From Megascapheus bottae (taxonomy: Eukaryota > Chordata > Mammalia > Rodentia > Geomyidae): 64,000 nucleotides of DNA. The stretch is taken from contig JANJXV010000004.1 in assembly GCA_024803745.1 (NCBI GenBank), positions 52,890,358 to 52,954,357 on the forward strand, written 5' to 3'. Positions within the stretch are counted from its first letter, which is position 1, and each line of letters starts with the position of its first letter. The translations under genes and the position numbers were made by a program. This document shows, piece by piece, positions 23,786 to 35,389 of the stretch. The notes beneath the pieces were generated by a model, which saw only the letters and a list, made by a program, of their open reading frames with translations, was not told the origin of the DNA and did no database searches.

Positions 23786-24005
23786 CTCACAGTGCAACCT
23801 TTACCAAGAAAGAATACAGACAAAATCAACATAGATTTGAACCCATGCCTTTTATGCTCATGGCTCAAGTTTGAAAGATAGCTATGGATGGATGCCAAGC
23901 ACAGATGTTTTACTTTGAAAAGACATGCTCAGATTCTTATATACAATAATTTACATAAAACCTGGATATACATGTGATAGATTAAAGAAGGGGCTTAAGA
24001 AAAGA

Positions 24006-24223
24006 AGTTAAAGGAAGGGGCCGGGAGTTTGGCCTAGTGGTAGAGTGCTTGCCTAGTATGCACGAAGACCCGGGTTCAATTCCTTAGTACCACATACATA
24101 GAAAAAAGCCAGAGTGGTGCTAACACTCAAGTGGTAGAGCTCCAGCCTTGAGAAAGTCCAAGGACAGTGCTCAGGCCCTGAGCTCAAGCCCAGGACTGGC
24201 AAAAAAAAATAAGTTAAAGGAAG
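24006..24223 (+). repeat. IDL-Geo dimeric SINE with 13-bp duplication
   Basis: The body 24019-24210 is flanked by identical aagttaaaggaag at 24006-24018 and 24211-24223. Left monomer: 'tttggcctagtggtagagtg' (A box) and 'gggttcaattcc' (B box). Right monomer: 'ctcaagtggtagagctccag' to 'gagctcaagccc', then the A tail. A well-preserved, young copy that can serve as the local reference for the family. Confidence 0.96.
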
Positions 24224-24314
24224 TCAATGCAACTAAGTTGGATATTTACAGAGAAAAGAATCAGTCACTTTAATGAGAATATGCAATATGATAGTGACCT
24301 TTGATGTAGGGACT

Positions 24315-24362
24315 ATGTGTGGGTAAGAGAGAGAGCGAGAGAGATAAAAGAGAGAAAGAGAA
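24315..24362 (+). repeat. (GA)-rich low-complexity tract
   Basis: Purine tract of gaga and aaag units, interrupted by gataaa. Confidence 0.8.
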
Positions 24363-24865
24363 CAGAAGCTGCTTATAAAGCATAAGGAACAGGGGAGATA
24401 AACACTGGAAACAGTTTACCTGGTTAGCTATAAATGTTACCTTTTGGCATGATGACACAAATACGCCGTTCAGGTTCAGTCATGAGGAAGGCTACGTGTT
24501 ACAATGGAAAGGTGACCACTCATGAGAAAGCTGTGAAGGTGAAAAGGGATCTAAGACAATTCCCCAAAAAGACTTTCTGACATTTAGCATGTGTGGTAAC
24601 AAATCTGAACTTCTGCCATAAATTTTATCCCATTTACAATAAAATTGGATGAAATACCAAGAAAAAGTATGAATAATCTACCACAGAGCGCTCTAGCTGA
24701 AGCTTTTTCTTAAGAATGGACTGATTTTTAAAATTCCATCCTTAAAAATCCTTGAAGCTAGAAAAGGATCTAGAGCTGTCCTTGTTTGCTGTTAATATTA
24801 ATTGCTGATTAAATGCTCAGAATTATATGAGTCACATAATTTCTGCCTTTAAAAAAGCAAAAGTG

Positions 24866-25065
24866 GGTTGGGACTATGGCTTAGTGGTAGAGTGCTTGCC
24901 TAACGTGCATGAAGCTCTGGGTTCCATTCCTCAGTACCACATAAACAGAAAAAGCCAGAAGTAGCACTATGACTCAAATGGTACAGTACTAGCCTTGAGT
25001 AAAAGAAGCTCAGTGGTAGTGCCCAGGACCTATTCAAGTTCAAGCCTCAAGAGTGGCAAAATAAA
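24866..25065 (+). repeat. IDL-Geo dimeric SINE
   Basis: Left monomer 'ggcttagtggtagagtgctt' and 'gggttccattcc'; right monomer 'actcaaatggtacagtacta' to 'ttcaagcctcaagagtggc'. The tail leads directly into the purine tract that follows. Confidence 0.93.
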
Positions 25066-25145
25066 GGGGGGAAGGAAAGAAGGAAGGAAGAAAAAAAAGG
25101 AAAAAATGGAGGTAGGGATGGAGGGAGAGGGGGGGTGAGAGAGAA
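25066..25145 (+). repeat. Purine-rich (GGAA/GGGA)n tract seeded by a SINE tail
   Basis: Almost no pyrimidines over about 75 bases (ggaagg, gaagga, gggagg units). The position at the 3' end of the SINE suggests it arose from the tail. Confidence 0.85.
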
Positions 25146-26159
25146 AAATCATTTTAAAGAACAGAACTAAAAGTCCAATAAAAAGCAAACTTTTCTGAAG
25201 TTATTCAGGTGTCGGGTTATATCTGCAAAATCAAAAATTATATCCCAATATTCTTGTCTGGTTTTTAATTTGCTTTAAGCCAAATAAACATGAATAATGA
25301 GAAAGAACCCTTACCCTAGGAGCTGATAATATTGCAAACCATATAAAGGACTCTTGGTTGATTTCTGTCATAAAATTCCATCATAAAATCACACCTGCTT
25401 GAAAAAAAAAAGTTTTCTGCCAGTTTCTGTCTTTTTCTCTTCGAAATATCCATCACTGCCAAAGGACATTCAGTTCAGTGTCTGGGACTATCAGTTATTA
25501 GTGCTTGTCAGCAGTCAGAAGTAATTCAAATATATTTCCTATACCCTTCCAAAGCTATAAATAAAAATCTTGCACTAGCAACTACTGAACAAAAAGGTTG
25601 AGGCTCAAATGACAGCAGTCAAGATTCGGGTTAGATAGAAATAAATACTTTGTGATAAGGGAAGTTAAGACTTTGGGAAGAGGTATATTGGGAGAGACTA
25701 GAACCCTCCTCCCTCTCTAAAACTATTTAAAATGAGATGCATCTTTTTCTTCAGCATCTCCTAAATCAAGAGTTCAGATAACAGAATGTTGTGAAACCCT
25801 ATTTGATCCCCAGCACTGCCTGGAAAGGGGGAGGAGAAGTGAAGGAGAGGGAGAGGGAGAAAAAGAAGGAGAGGAAGAAATGACTAAAGTCCAGAAAAGG
25901 AGACAAAATATGAAAGAGAGAATAGAGAGCTTATAATGTTTTGTATAGAGTACCAAAAAGACCCAATTTATTCATTGCCTTATTGATTATTAAATCCTAA
26001 CATTCTACAATTAAATCAGAAAAGCAACACGGGGGTATTCTCAGTCCTTGTTTTCATTCTTCCATAAAACACAAATCCTTTTACCTCTTAAGTGACATTT
26101 TCAAAGTCACCTATGAATATCACCTTTAATAAATCTGATAATAAAAAGAAAGAATAATC
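25146..26159. other. Single-copy-looking DNA
   Basis: About 1 kb. A GGAGA-rich purine tract lies at 25828-25880; nothing else recognised. Confidence 0.5.
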
Positions 26160-26365
26160 AAATGGTCTCTGGACTGCAGGTCAAGAGACTTGGGTTCCAA
26201 TCCTAACATCATTCTACAATTCATCAATTCTCTATTCTGAGATTCAGTTTATCCATGTATAAAACTCTCCTTTTCTAGCTCCATCACAGGATTTTTCTGA
26301 AGATCAAATACAATAATGTATACACCAATGCATTTTAAACTGTGAAACATCTATACAATGGTATT
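26160..26365 (+). repeat. MIR SINE
   Basis: 'tctggactgcaggtcaagag', then 'cttgggttccaatcctaac', then 'attcagtttatccatgtata' follow MIR landmarks in order (tRNA-like head, core, 'tcagtttcctcatctgtaaa' segment). Confidence 0.75.
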
Positions 26366-27556
26366 ATTAACATTGTATGTGAGTTAGGCAGTGATCCAAC
26401 TGGAGAAAAATCACGTTACTCTGAGCAAATATGAATAAACAAGGCAGATGCAGTGATGACAAAGCAAAGATGGAATGGGGAATGGAAACCTACTGTAATG
26501 TTTATACAAGTTTTTCCTGAACAGATGGAAACCTCAAGGTCTCTGCCATACTTCATATTCTTTGGATCCCCTGTGCTTTAGGAGACAGCTTTTTCCCCTT
26601 AGGTTTTCAGTCCTTGATGTGGCTTTCCACCACATTTGCTTCACTGAGAATCACTGTGTTAAAACCTGCTGACATCCAGCTCTCAGGAGTCTAGACACTG
26701 GCTCCACCTTAGGGAACACAGAATATGAATCATGGCTCTCTTTAGTATCCTGTGTTAGGCCTATGAGGGCTTCCATTTAAAATCTGAATCTAGATTGGCC
26801 TTTCCTTGCTCTTTGGAGCATTGTTAATCTGAAAGACAAAAGTTTCTGCAGGCAGTGACAATAGCAAAGCAAACTTCCATACAAAGTAAGAGAGAACCAG
26901 AACCCAGATTCCAAGGAAAGTCTGATGAAATCATACATTTCTGTAACATATTTGCTATTAATTAAAATTACTTAAAGGTGTCTTATAATACATAAAAGGT
27001 CTAAATAATAATTATGAAACCAGGTATTTAGTAACAGATATGGAGAAAATGATGTAAGGCAGACAAGTTCTCTCTTCTTTTGTAACCTAATGTAACAGAA
27101 ATAAATTGTGAAGTCCAAAGCAGCATTTGAATTTTAAATCTCAGTTAAATATTACCTAGGGAGAAAACTAAATATGTTATGGCCAACATTGTGGCTGGTT
27201 CTTTACAGATTCATGGAATCTGTTCTCAAACTTAGAACTATTAAAACAATTTATAACTTGAAAATATACTCTGGTACTTACAAATAGCATCATTAAAACT
27301 GAAATGGTTTTGTGATAGCACAATTTAATTCCTACATACATGATTTCTAATGAAGATTCTTGAACAATATTCTTGACAATTTTTTTCAATTATGTACAAA
27401 CAGTGCAAAAAGAATCCAATAAAATTCTTTATTCAGTGTTTATGCTCCTCCATATCTCATGCCCATTCTTGTGGCTAGATTCCATAATCTTACAGGTTAT
27501 CCTTCCAACAGTGCCCCAGCTTTGTTTGTTGTGGTTTCCTTCTCAAAAATCCCAAC
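26366..27556. other. Single-copy-looking DNA
   Basis: About 1.2 kb, no recognised repeat or gene. The 70- and 74-codon frames near 27177-27597 are not supported; the second runs into a SINE. Confidence 0.5.
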
Positions 27557-27774
27557 CAGGCTTAGGCCTGAAGTACCCTAGTTTGTCAGGAGGCTGAAAT
27601 CTGAAAATTACAGTTCAAAGCCAGTGAAAGCAAGAAAGTCAATGACATTCTTATCTTCAATTAACCATCCTAAAGCTAGATGTAGAGCTATTGCTTAAAT
27701 GGTAGAGTACTAGCACTGACCAAAAAAGTTCAGAAGCAGTGCCCAGGTTCTGACTTCAAACCCTAGGATTGGTG
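27557..27774 (+). repeat. B1-like/Geo dimeric SINE, diverged
   Basis: Left monomer 'gtcaggaggctgaaatctga', linker 'cattcttatcttcaattaac', right monomer 'gcttaaatggtagagtacta' to 'gacttcaaaccctagg'. The tail has turned into the (AC)n run that follows. Confidence 0.87.
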
Positions 27775-27800
27775 CACACACAGCCACACACAGACCCACA

Positions 27801-27847
<47 letters not shown>
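27775..27847 (+). repeat. (CA)n microsatellite on a SINE tail
   Basis: About 24 near-perfect CA units after an imperfect start. Confidence 0.96.
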
Positions 27848-27849
<2 letters not shown>

Positions 27850-27935
27850 ATATCAACCAACAGAAATTTATGAAGTTGTCTCTGAACAGTCCATCTGGTT
27901 TTTCTACCAGTGTTCGGTGTCTCTGTCATTCTTTT

Positions 27936-28130
27936 CATTTTTTTGCCAGTCCCAGAGCTTTTACTCAGGGCCTGAGTGCTGTCCTTGGGCTTTCTCAAGG
28001 CTAGAAACTCTACCACATGAGCCAAAGCACCATTTCCAGCTTTTTCTATGTATGTGGTACTGAGGAATTGAACCAGGGTCTTTGTGTGTGCTAGGCAAGT
28101 ACTCTACCACTAGGCCAAACTCCCAGCCTA
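27936..28130 (-). repeat. IDL-Geo dimeric SINE
   Basis: Minus strand: T tail and 'tgccagtcccagagctttta', then the right monomer ('ctaccacatgagccaaagca'), then the ID-like left monomer ('aattgaaccagggtctttg', 'ctctaccactaggccaaact'). Full length. Confidence 0.95.
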
Positions 28131-28169
28131 ACTCTGTTATTCTTTTCACATCCTTCTTACCCATGACCC

Positions 28170-28366
28170 CATTCCTAATTGGTGACCAACTAAGTATAGT
28201 TCTGTAGTGATCACAGCTATGATCTTCTCTCTATAGCCTTCCCTGATCTTCTCTCGCCTAGGAGAATCTATTAACCTCTTCCTTGTGCTTTCCTGTACAT
28301 ATAACTTACATTATTTTACTGTAAGTATACTTGAATGCCTATTGACACTCTAGACTGGACGGTCTC
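28170..28366 (+). repeat. L2 LINE, 3' part
   Basis: 'tagccttccctgatcttctc', 'acctcttccttgtgctttcc', 'attattttactgtaagtata' and 'gacactctagactggac' follow the L2 3' region landmark order. Old and diverged. Confidence 0.72.
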
Positions 28367-28440
28367 TTTTTTTGTCAGTATTAATAGGGGTTGAATTCAG
28401 GCCTCATGTTTGGTGGGAAGGAACCAAACTATGCTTCCAG
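28367..28440 (-). repeat. ID-like SINE fragment
   Basis: 'aggggttgaattcaggcctc' followed by 'atgtttggtgggaagg' resembles the complement of an ID-type left monomer. Too short and diverged to classify further. Confidence 0.4.
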
Positions 28441-28560
28441 GCATACATAGTCTTTAAATCAGAAGCCATATCCTATGTATCACTACATCTTGTAAAAGAA
28501 AATCAAGGTCATATTCAATAGAGTTGTGGATTTGTGCATTGTATAAATCTGAAAAAAATG

Positions 28561-28735
28561 TCAGACACCTGTAATCCCAGCACTCTGAGATGAGAATAGA
28601 ATAATTGAAAGCTAGAGATTGAAGGCCAGCCTGGACTACAAAGAAAGACCCTATTTCAAAAGAAATAGAAAAAGAGAAAAAAAGAAAGAAAAAGGAAGGA
28701 GGAGAGGGAGAAAACAAGGAGAGAAAAGGCCAATT
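28561..28735 (+). repeat. B1 SINE (monomeric, 7SL-derived) with purine-rich tail
   Basis: 'cctgtaatcccagcactctg', then 'gaaggccagcctggactaca', then 'aagaccctatttcaaaa' is a plain rodent B1. It lacks the Geo right monomer. The tail is an AAAG/GGA tract. Plain B1 next to B1-like/Geo dimers shows that both forms were active in this lineage. Confidence 0.9.
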
Positions 28736-30037
28736 AATAACAACTATATAAAGATATATGGCCTTAACTTTAAGATCACATGGAGAAAAATGGTTACTGC
28801 ACTAAAGAAATTAAATCATATTTTTCCAGAAATATGTTTCATTTATCTACTAACTACTAATTTTTAAAGTAATGGGTGTTAATACTTAAAGGTTTTTAAA
28901 GGTCAAATAGTTACTTGTAAATAAAATGTTAAAAAACAAAATAATGCTCTTGTTTTGTAAGTTCAAATTTTTATGTTTTGGGTTTTTTTTTAAGGCACAC
29001 CTAACTGGGTAACATACATCTTACTCAAGGCTTGTAATTGCCCTCTCTTTAAAATATGCTTTTACCAGTCACTTTTTCTAGACTGAAATTTTCTAATATT
29101 CTTCATAAATGATTTGCATACTAAACAAATGAATAAACCTATGGAACATATAACTATTTGAAGCAAACCTTTATTCCTAATCAGATCCTCAGGAGTACCA
29201 GCAATACTACTTCCTGGGACCCTTCACCTGGTGTAAAGTGAAGTTTTTGTGTACATAACAGATTGAAACGGGGGGACCAAATTAAAATGTCTTAGGCAGG
29301 CAGGATAAATTAATGAGTCAAGTCAGACTTGAGAGCACACACCTGTTCATAAGGAAGCCAAGCTATTCAATTCTGTGGCAGGTTGTTCTGAAGAAATGCC
29401 AGGCCAGTTTTGCTGGAACTTAGCAGTAGGCAAAGAATCTGGACAGTTTATCTGCTAAGCTCTTAATTTTAAATAACTGTTGAGCAAATTATGAGACCAC
29501 AGCCTAATTGGGAGGCTGCAGCCATAGATGGCCTAATTATAGGAGATGTCATACATTGAAGATCACACCCTAGACATACAATGACCTTGTTTGTAATGCT
29601 TTTCTTAAATGTTGAGCTTCTGTTGCATTCCAGACACTTAGCCCAAAGAGTAGCCGGAGTTAAAAATGCATTTATCAAATAATAGATGAAGCACTGGGGA
29701 GGCCCAGCCTGAAAACCCAAGCGAAAGGCTAGGAGTCACCTATGACTTGATATAGAAGTCAAAGAACCATAGAATTGCAAGAATACAGGACTGGAAAATG
29801 TTGTTAAAATTGGAAATGAGAGCGTTATGTATGACATTACCAAGGAACATTTTGAACAAGTTCTGCAGTACAGGTGCAAGAGCACAGAGCAGAGGAATTA
29901 AAGGCAGAAATATGGAACATTTATTAGATACTGAGATAAAAAGTAGAAGGGGCAGATTGAATAGTAGCTTCAGGGCAACAGGAGAGAATAATTTATCCAA
30001 CAAATTTATCCAAATAATTTATTCAAAAAAATAAGCA
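28736..30037. other. Single-copy-looking DNA
   Basis: About 1.3 kb with no recognised element. Frames at 29469, 29740 and 29798 overlap on opposite strands and have no features. Confidence 0.5.
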
Positions 30038-30596
30038 GATTTAAGCCAGTGACACATACCCATAATGCTAGGTACTCAAGAGGCTGAGATCTGAGGGTTA
30101 CAGTTTGGAGCCAGCCTGAATAGAAAAGTCCATGAAACTCTTATCTCCAACTCATCACTAAAGAATATAAGTGGAACAAAAGCCATATAACGAATGATTG
30201 TTGTCCTTAATGTACTATGTTGTCTCTCATCTCCTTTGCTGTCCCTTGGTTATCTCATATTGTTATAGTATCTCACTTTGTTATCTGATATATTGAATTT
30301 ATTTGTATTTGGTTATTTGAAATTTGATAGGGAAGGGGGGAAAACCAAGATGGGTGGGGGGGTGTGGGGGGGAGGGAAATGGGTACCAAGACATGTGAAA
30401 GGGTATCAATGTAGGTGAATTAATGCACCTTCTATCTGGCAAATATCATGTAACCCTTTTACTAATTACAATAAAAAATGCAAAAAAAAAGAATGTAAGT
30501 GGAGCTATGGCTCAAATGGTAGACTGCCAACTCTGAGTGACAAAGCTAAAGTACAGGGCCAGGCCCTGAGATCAAACCCCAATACAGGCACAAAAA
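30038..30596 (+). repeat. B1-like/Geo SINE split by an L1 insertion
   Basis: SINE sequence runs 30038-30174 (left monomer and linker), is interrupted by an L1 3'UTR, and resumes at 30503-30596 (right monomer 'gtagactgccaactctgagt', then 'gatcaaaccccaatac'). Removing the L1 and one duplication restores the normal SINE order. Confidence 0.93.
30160..30502 (+). mobile_element. L1 3'UTR-only insertion inside a SINE
   Basis: The body is 30175-30487, starting 'aacaaaagccatataacg' in the L1 3'UTR. Flanking copies aaagaatataagtgg (30160-30174) and aaagaatgtaagtgg (30488-30502) differ at 1 of 15 positions. The guanine-rich block is at 30330-30380. It starts within one base of the same L1 position as the insertion at 38793. 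Confidence 0.95.
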
Positions 30597-30800
30597 TAAA
30601 TATAATAAGAAGAATATTTTGGTTGAAGAATGAATGGAGAAAGGAGTAGAATTCAGGCAAGATTGCTTTATATATACGACAGAAATGAAAAAATTAGGGT
30701 TAAGTGTGGGTGGAAGGAGGGTGAAGATGTGGAAAGGACAGCACAGATCAAGATGCAGTGTATACATAAAGTGCCTTGTTAAATGACAAAAAAAATTCAA

Positions 30801-30862
30801 TACATGGAAACAAGCTTTATCTTGAGTGATTGTTGTTCTTAATGTTGTTCTTCCTGCTCTCT
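30801..30862 (+). repeat. Short L1 3'UTR fragment
   Basis: 'tacatggaaacaagctttat' then 'cttgagtgattgttgttctt' matches the start region of the L1 3'UTR and then stops. Both ends lack the usual tail, so it is probably a remnant cut by deletion. Confidence 0.7.
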
Positions 30863-31257
30863 GTCAAGCGAGTACAGGAAAATGATTAAACGTTCATTTC
30901 TTCCGGTCCTACAGTGAAGTTGACACAAGACAGGGAAGCTGAATTTCCTTATCCAAGAATATTAGTATTGGTACAGAGCATTCCCAGATACCACATGCCA
31001 AGTGTGATAAAAGAAAGAGCATCTTAAGAAGAAAGTTTGCAAAGACATCCAAAAGGAAAAAGAAATATATTGACCAATTCTAGGTCTTTGCCAACTTTCT
31101 ATATTGCTTCTACTAAACAGACCCCAACTTAGATAAGATATTCTTAGTGGGGTTTTGCTTTTGCTCTAACTTTCCATAAGATATTTCTTTGCCTTGACAA
31201 GGAAATACCAGAGTATAGCATGACTATTTGAAACACTGAATTCCAAAGTATCTTCTG
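30863..31257. other. Single-copy-looking DNA
   Basis: About 395 bases; nothing recognised. Confidence 0.5.
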
Positions 31258-31287
31258 ATATATATATATATATATTTATTTAGAGAT

Positions 31288-31354
<67 letters not shown>

Positions 31355-31377
31355 GATGAATAGATAGATAGATAGAT
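31258..31377 (+). repeat. (TA)n then (GATA)n microsatellite
   Basis: TA units at 31258-31275, then about 22 gata/taga units at 31287-31377 with a few substitutions. Open frames on the minus strand here are simply translated repeat. Confidence 0.97.
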
Positions 31378-32423
31378 CTGGAAAACTATTAGATCTGAAT
31401 CTAAACCCCTCTGCATATTCTCAAGTGAGCAGATAAATAACTGAATAAAAAACACAAAGGGCATGACTTAAAGCATATGTAGCCTTCCACATTATTATTA
31501 GACTAAGTAAATGCTATGAACTCAAAATTGCCATAAGCAGAGAAATAAACACATTTCACATTTCAACAAAACTTCCACAATCACCCCCATCTAATAGATT
31601 TGCAGAGAGAACAGTGAAAGCATAAAACGCTTTGTGAGAAAAAAAGGAAAGGAAAGAAAAAAGGAACAGAAGACAAAGCACATACATAACTAACTCCCAG
31701 AAAAAAAAAGAGAGCATCACTGAGAATTATCATAGTGCAAAAACAGAACTGTGTAGTTCTGTGCAACAGCTATAGAGGAAGAATTTAGCAGCAAGTAGAA
31801 TGGGAAGTGACAATCATGGGGAAGTACCACTCCAGCAAAGAACCCCACATGGAACCACCGGGAGCTATGATAACCGTATTTCTCAATGAGAAACCAGAAA
31901 GGAAGAATGGAATATTTAAAATCCTGCAGACAAACAACCAAACACCCATTCCCTCATCTGAAGGTAGTACCTCTACTTACCGCTGATTAAAGAGACTGAT
32001 CACACTTCAGGGAAGGAAACTGTGAAGGATGCTCTGAATTCCTAGGCAATACTTAGGCTAGGATCAATATAAGGCTAATTCCACACAAACCAACCGTACC
32101 AAATCGAGGGGGGGGGAGACTTTAGCTAATGGGCATATTTCTTCCCTTCCCTCCCACACCTTCCCCTCACCCTGCCTAGCTAGAAGAAAATGAACCATAA
32201 TACCCTATATTGAGTTAATAACATCAGATGATAATTTTGAAAACTATGTGAAATTATGGTGAACTATAAGTAGATTTAGAAAATCAAAAAACTTGGAATG
32301 CTAAAAAAAGTACAGGAAAGCACAAATGACAAATAAACACAGGATAGAAATTGGAGTAAAAGGCAAAACATCTCAGAAGAATCAATTACAATGTGTTAAA
32401 GATAGAATAAATTTAATTAACTT
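31378..32423. other. Single-copy-looking DNA
   Basis: About 1 kb. A run of nine G lies at about 32108. Nothing else recognised. Confidence 0.5.
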
Positions 32424-32657
32424 TTTGCAAGGCCTGGTGCTTGAACTTAGGGCCAGAGAGCTGTGCCTAAGCTTTGGAGCTCAAAGCTAGCGTACTCTAC
32501 TATTTAGAGCCACAGCTCCATTTGAAGCTTTTTGGTGGTTGATTGGAGATAAGAGTTTCATGGACTTTCTTGCAAGAGCTGTCTTTGAAGCACAATCCTC
32601 AGATCTCAGCCACCTGAGTAGTTAGGATTACAGCCTCCAGCCTCTGGCACCTGGCTT
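32424..32657 (-). repeat. B1-like/Geo dimeric SINE
   Basis: Minus strand order: right monomer ('cctggtgcttgaacttaggg', 'tatttagagccacagctcca'), linker ('ggttgattggagataagagt'), left monomer ('cctcagatctcagccacctg', 'gtagttaggattaca'). Confidence 0.92.
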
Positions 32658-32675
32658 AATAATAATTTTTCCATT

Positions 32676-32775
32676 GGTAGTGGGGCTTAAACTCTAGGCT
32701 TGAGCATTTACCCTGAGCCCTTCAGGTCAAGACTAGTGCTCAATCACCTTGAGCCACAGCTCCACTTCCTTAAAT
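32676..32775 (-). repeat. Geo right-monomer fragment
   Basis: 'gtggggcttaaactctaggc' to 'ccttgagccacagctccact' is a lone right-monomer complement between two fuller SINEs. Its left half is missing. Confidence 0.75.
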
Positions 32776-32795
32776 AATTTATGTTAATTTTGTTT

Positions 32796-32966
32796 TCCAG
32801 TCTTGGGGCTTGAATTCAGAGCCTGAGCATTGTCCTTGGGCTTTCTCAAGGCTAGTGCTTTACCACTTGAGCCACAGTACCATTTCCAGCTTTTTCTCTG
32901 TATGTGATACCAAGCTTTGAGCATGCTAGGCAAGCACTCTACCTTTAGGACATGCTGTCAGCCCTA
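32796..32966 (-). repeat. IDL-Geo dimeric SINE
   Basis: Third SINE of a tight minus-strand cluster. Right monomer 'ccagtcttggggcttgaatt' and 'taccacttgagccacagtac', then the ID-like left monomer 'gctaggcaagcactctacct'. A small deletion removes part of the left-monomer B-box region. Confidence 0.92.
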
Positions 32967-33946
32967 GCTTAAATCAATTTTTAATAAATGATGTTCAAAG
33001 AGAAGATTAAGAAATGAGAAAATTATTGGAAGATTTTTTTCAAGAAACAAGTCAGATCATACTAAAAACTGCCTGAAGTTGAAAACAGGCAAAAAAAATC
33101 CAGCATATATGTAATTGGAAGAAACATAAAACAACGAAACAGGAGTAAAAATTTCTGGGAAAAAGTGGTAACATAAATTTCACACATTGAAAAGTCCCTA
33201 AAGTATACATGGTGAAACTAAATAAAATCATCTAAATAAAAGTAATGGGCTTCATTAAAACGTATTAGGTTTTGCAGACAAATATAAAAATATAAGAAAA
33301 AGAAAATTAGATTATATGTAGTTTCTCAAAGCAACCTATAGAGCAAGGCAAAGGAGAATGGCATTCTCAAGAACATTTCCTTTACTGCAGTTCAAATTCA
33401 GAACATCATGGTTTAAACTCAGATCATCTTGCTTATTTGGCTTGTTTAGAGATATAAACAACTGGCACCTGTCTTCCCAGAAAGATTTTTTTTTCAATGA
33501 GAAAATAAAGATTTTTAATCTATTCAAGCCTGTCCTTTAAAGCTATAGAAAGTAATACAGAGTATGAAGAGCCTCAAAAAGTTCAACACACACATAGGTT
33601 TACATATATATCATTCTATAAATACAGATGTAGAAATCTCTGAAGGAAAAGAGGGTGCTTGTTATCAAATAGTAAAGATTCTATAAAGACGCTGTGGCCA
33701 ACAGGCAATATGACTCATCACAGAGCTAAAATTAAAAAAAAAGATTGGGACATAGAAATAATGGTATCTTCTAACCAAGTAGAATGTGTACAACTAAATA
33801 AGAGAAAGACAGAAAAGTGAAAAACAGAAAGAAATCACTAGATAGGTGCTAGGTGAAAGTGAAAGGACAACACTAAAAAACACTGACAGGCCACACTGCA
33901 AGAAGGTAAATGAAGAAAAATTTAATGAAGCTTCAAAAATATAAAT
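32967..33946. other. Single-copy-looking DNA
   Basis: About 980 AT-rich bases. Opposite-strand 60-codon frames at 33336-33540 have no features. Confidence 0.5.
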
Positions 33947-34333
33947 AACCTCTTGTTTCCATATCCTAGAGTTCATTTCATTTAGTCTCATCCTAGATGA
34001 CCTTATGCACATGGAAACAAAAGGTTTGCCTTGTGTGATTGTTGTTCTTAATGGACTATGTTATTTCTTCTCTTGTTTGCTCTTATGGTTAATCTCATAT
34101 TGTTACTGTTTCTGACTTTGTTACCTGCTACATTGTATATACATTTATTTGTTTATTTGAAATAGGGAAGGGAAGAGGGGAAAACAAGATGATTGGGAAG
34201 GGGTGGGGGAAGGGAAACAGGAACAAAATCATGAGAAGGGGTATCAATATGCTAGAAATAATGTACCTACTACCTGATGAATGTAACTGTAACCCCTCTA
34301 TACATTATCCCAACAATAAAATAAAGAGAACAC
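33947..34333 (+). mobile_element. Small twin-primed L1 with 60-base inverted segment
   Basis: 33947-34007 is the reverse complement of an L1 3'UTR segment ('catcctagatgaccttatg' is the complement of cataaggtcat...atg). 34009-34333 is direct-strand 3'UTR beginning 'catggaaacaaaagg' and ending with AATAAAATAAAG. Both parts contain the same ggaaacaa(a/g)aggtt sequence, forming 15-base inverted arms (33948-33962 and 34011-34025, 14 of 15 paired). A clear target duplication was not identified. Confidence 0.82.
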
Positions 34334-34336
34334 CAA

Positions 34337-34363
34337 ATATATATATATATATATATATATATC
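34337..34363 (+). repeat. (AT)n microsatellite on the L1 tail
   Basis: About 12 AT units, immediately after the L1 A-rich end. Confidence 0.95.
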
Positions 34364-34389
34364 ATTCAAAATAAATCACAGATCTTCAA

Positions 34390-35300
34390 ACAAGACCTAA
34401 AACTTTGAAACTACTATAGGGAAAACATAAAGGACACACCAAGATATAAGTATAGGCTGTGAGTTTCTGGGTAAGAGTCCAATAGCTCAGAAAATACCAA
34501 GAATTAGAAAAGAGGATTACATCAGGCTTTTAAGCCTCTGCACAGCCCAAAAGATAATAAGCATAGTGAAGTCACTGCATGCAGAATGGGAGGAAATCAT
34601 TGCCGGCTATTCATGTGAAAGGAGATTAATAGCCAGAATATATAAAGAATTCAAAAGGTAAACACCCAAAGAGCAGATAATCCAATCAATAAGTGGGCAC
34701 TTGAGCTGAATGGACATTTTTTTCAAATGAAGAATTACAAATGGCCATTAAAGTATATGAAAAATTCTCAACATCTTTAGCCCTGAGGGAAAAGTTCATC
34801 AAAATGACACTGGGATTCTTACCAGTCATGATGGCCAACATGAGAAAAATAGAAAACTAATGCTGGAAAGGATTCAAGGGAAGGAGTAGGAGGAGCTAAT
34901 ATACTATTGATGGGAATGTAGTCTAGCCACTGTGGATATCAGTATGGAGTTTGCACCAAAAAAATAGAAATAGACCTTCCATATACTATTTGTAGGCATA
35001 TGATTAAAGAATCAAAGTAAGCTTACTCCAGAGGTAGCTGCCCTATTCACACACTAGCCAAGCTACACCTCAGGGCTCATTAACAGATGAATAGCTACAG
35101 AAAATGTGCTGTGTATGTATTGACAATGGAGTTTCCTTCAGCAGAAAAGAACACAGTTACATCATTTTCAAGGAACTAGAACTAGAGGGTATCATATTGA
35201 GCAAAATAAAAACAGTCTCCCAAAGACAAATTACCCATGTTTTCTTTTATATGTGGAATCTGGAAGAAGGGTAAAAATGACATGAAATGTAGGCTGTTAG
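34390..35300 (+). pseudogene. Old L1 ORF2 C-terminal region and 3'UTR
   Basis: Ordered old-L1 landmarks: 'ttctgcacagcccaaaaga'-type segment at 34540, 'atccaatcaataagtgggca' at 34680, 'atgatggccaacatgag' at 34829, 'actattgatgggaatgtag' at 34905, and 'ttcaaggaactagaactaga' at 35169. Divergence and many stops place it well before the young L1s of this window (L1MA/L1MB-like by recall). It is no longer coding. Confidence 0.85.
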
Positions 35301-35389
35301 GGATCTAAAAGGAGAAATGGTTAACAAAGAAGTGACCAGGATCAAAGAATGCTATTTGCATACATAGTAATATCAAAATAAAAATCAAT

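Noticed and set aside
24019..24080. tRNA gene-like A and B boxes (also in the other ID-like SINEs)
   Set aside because: They belong to the left monomer of dimeric SINEs with A tails and target duplications. No cloverleaf with a normal anticodon arm and CCA-less 3' end was supportable.
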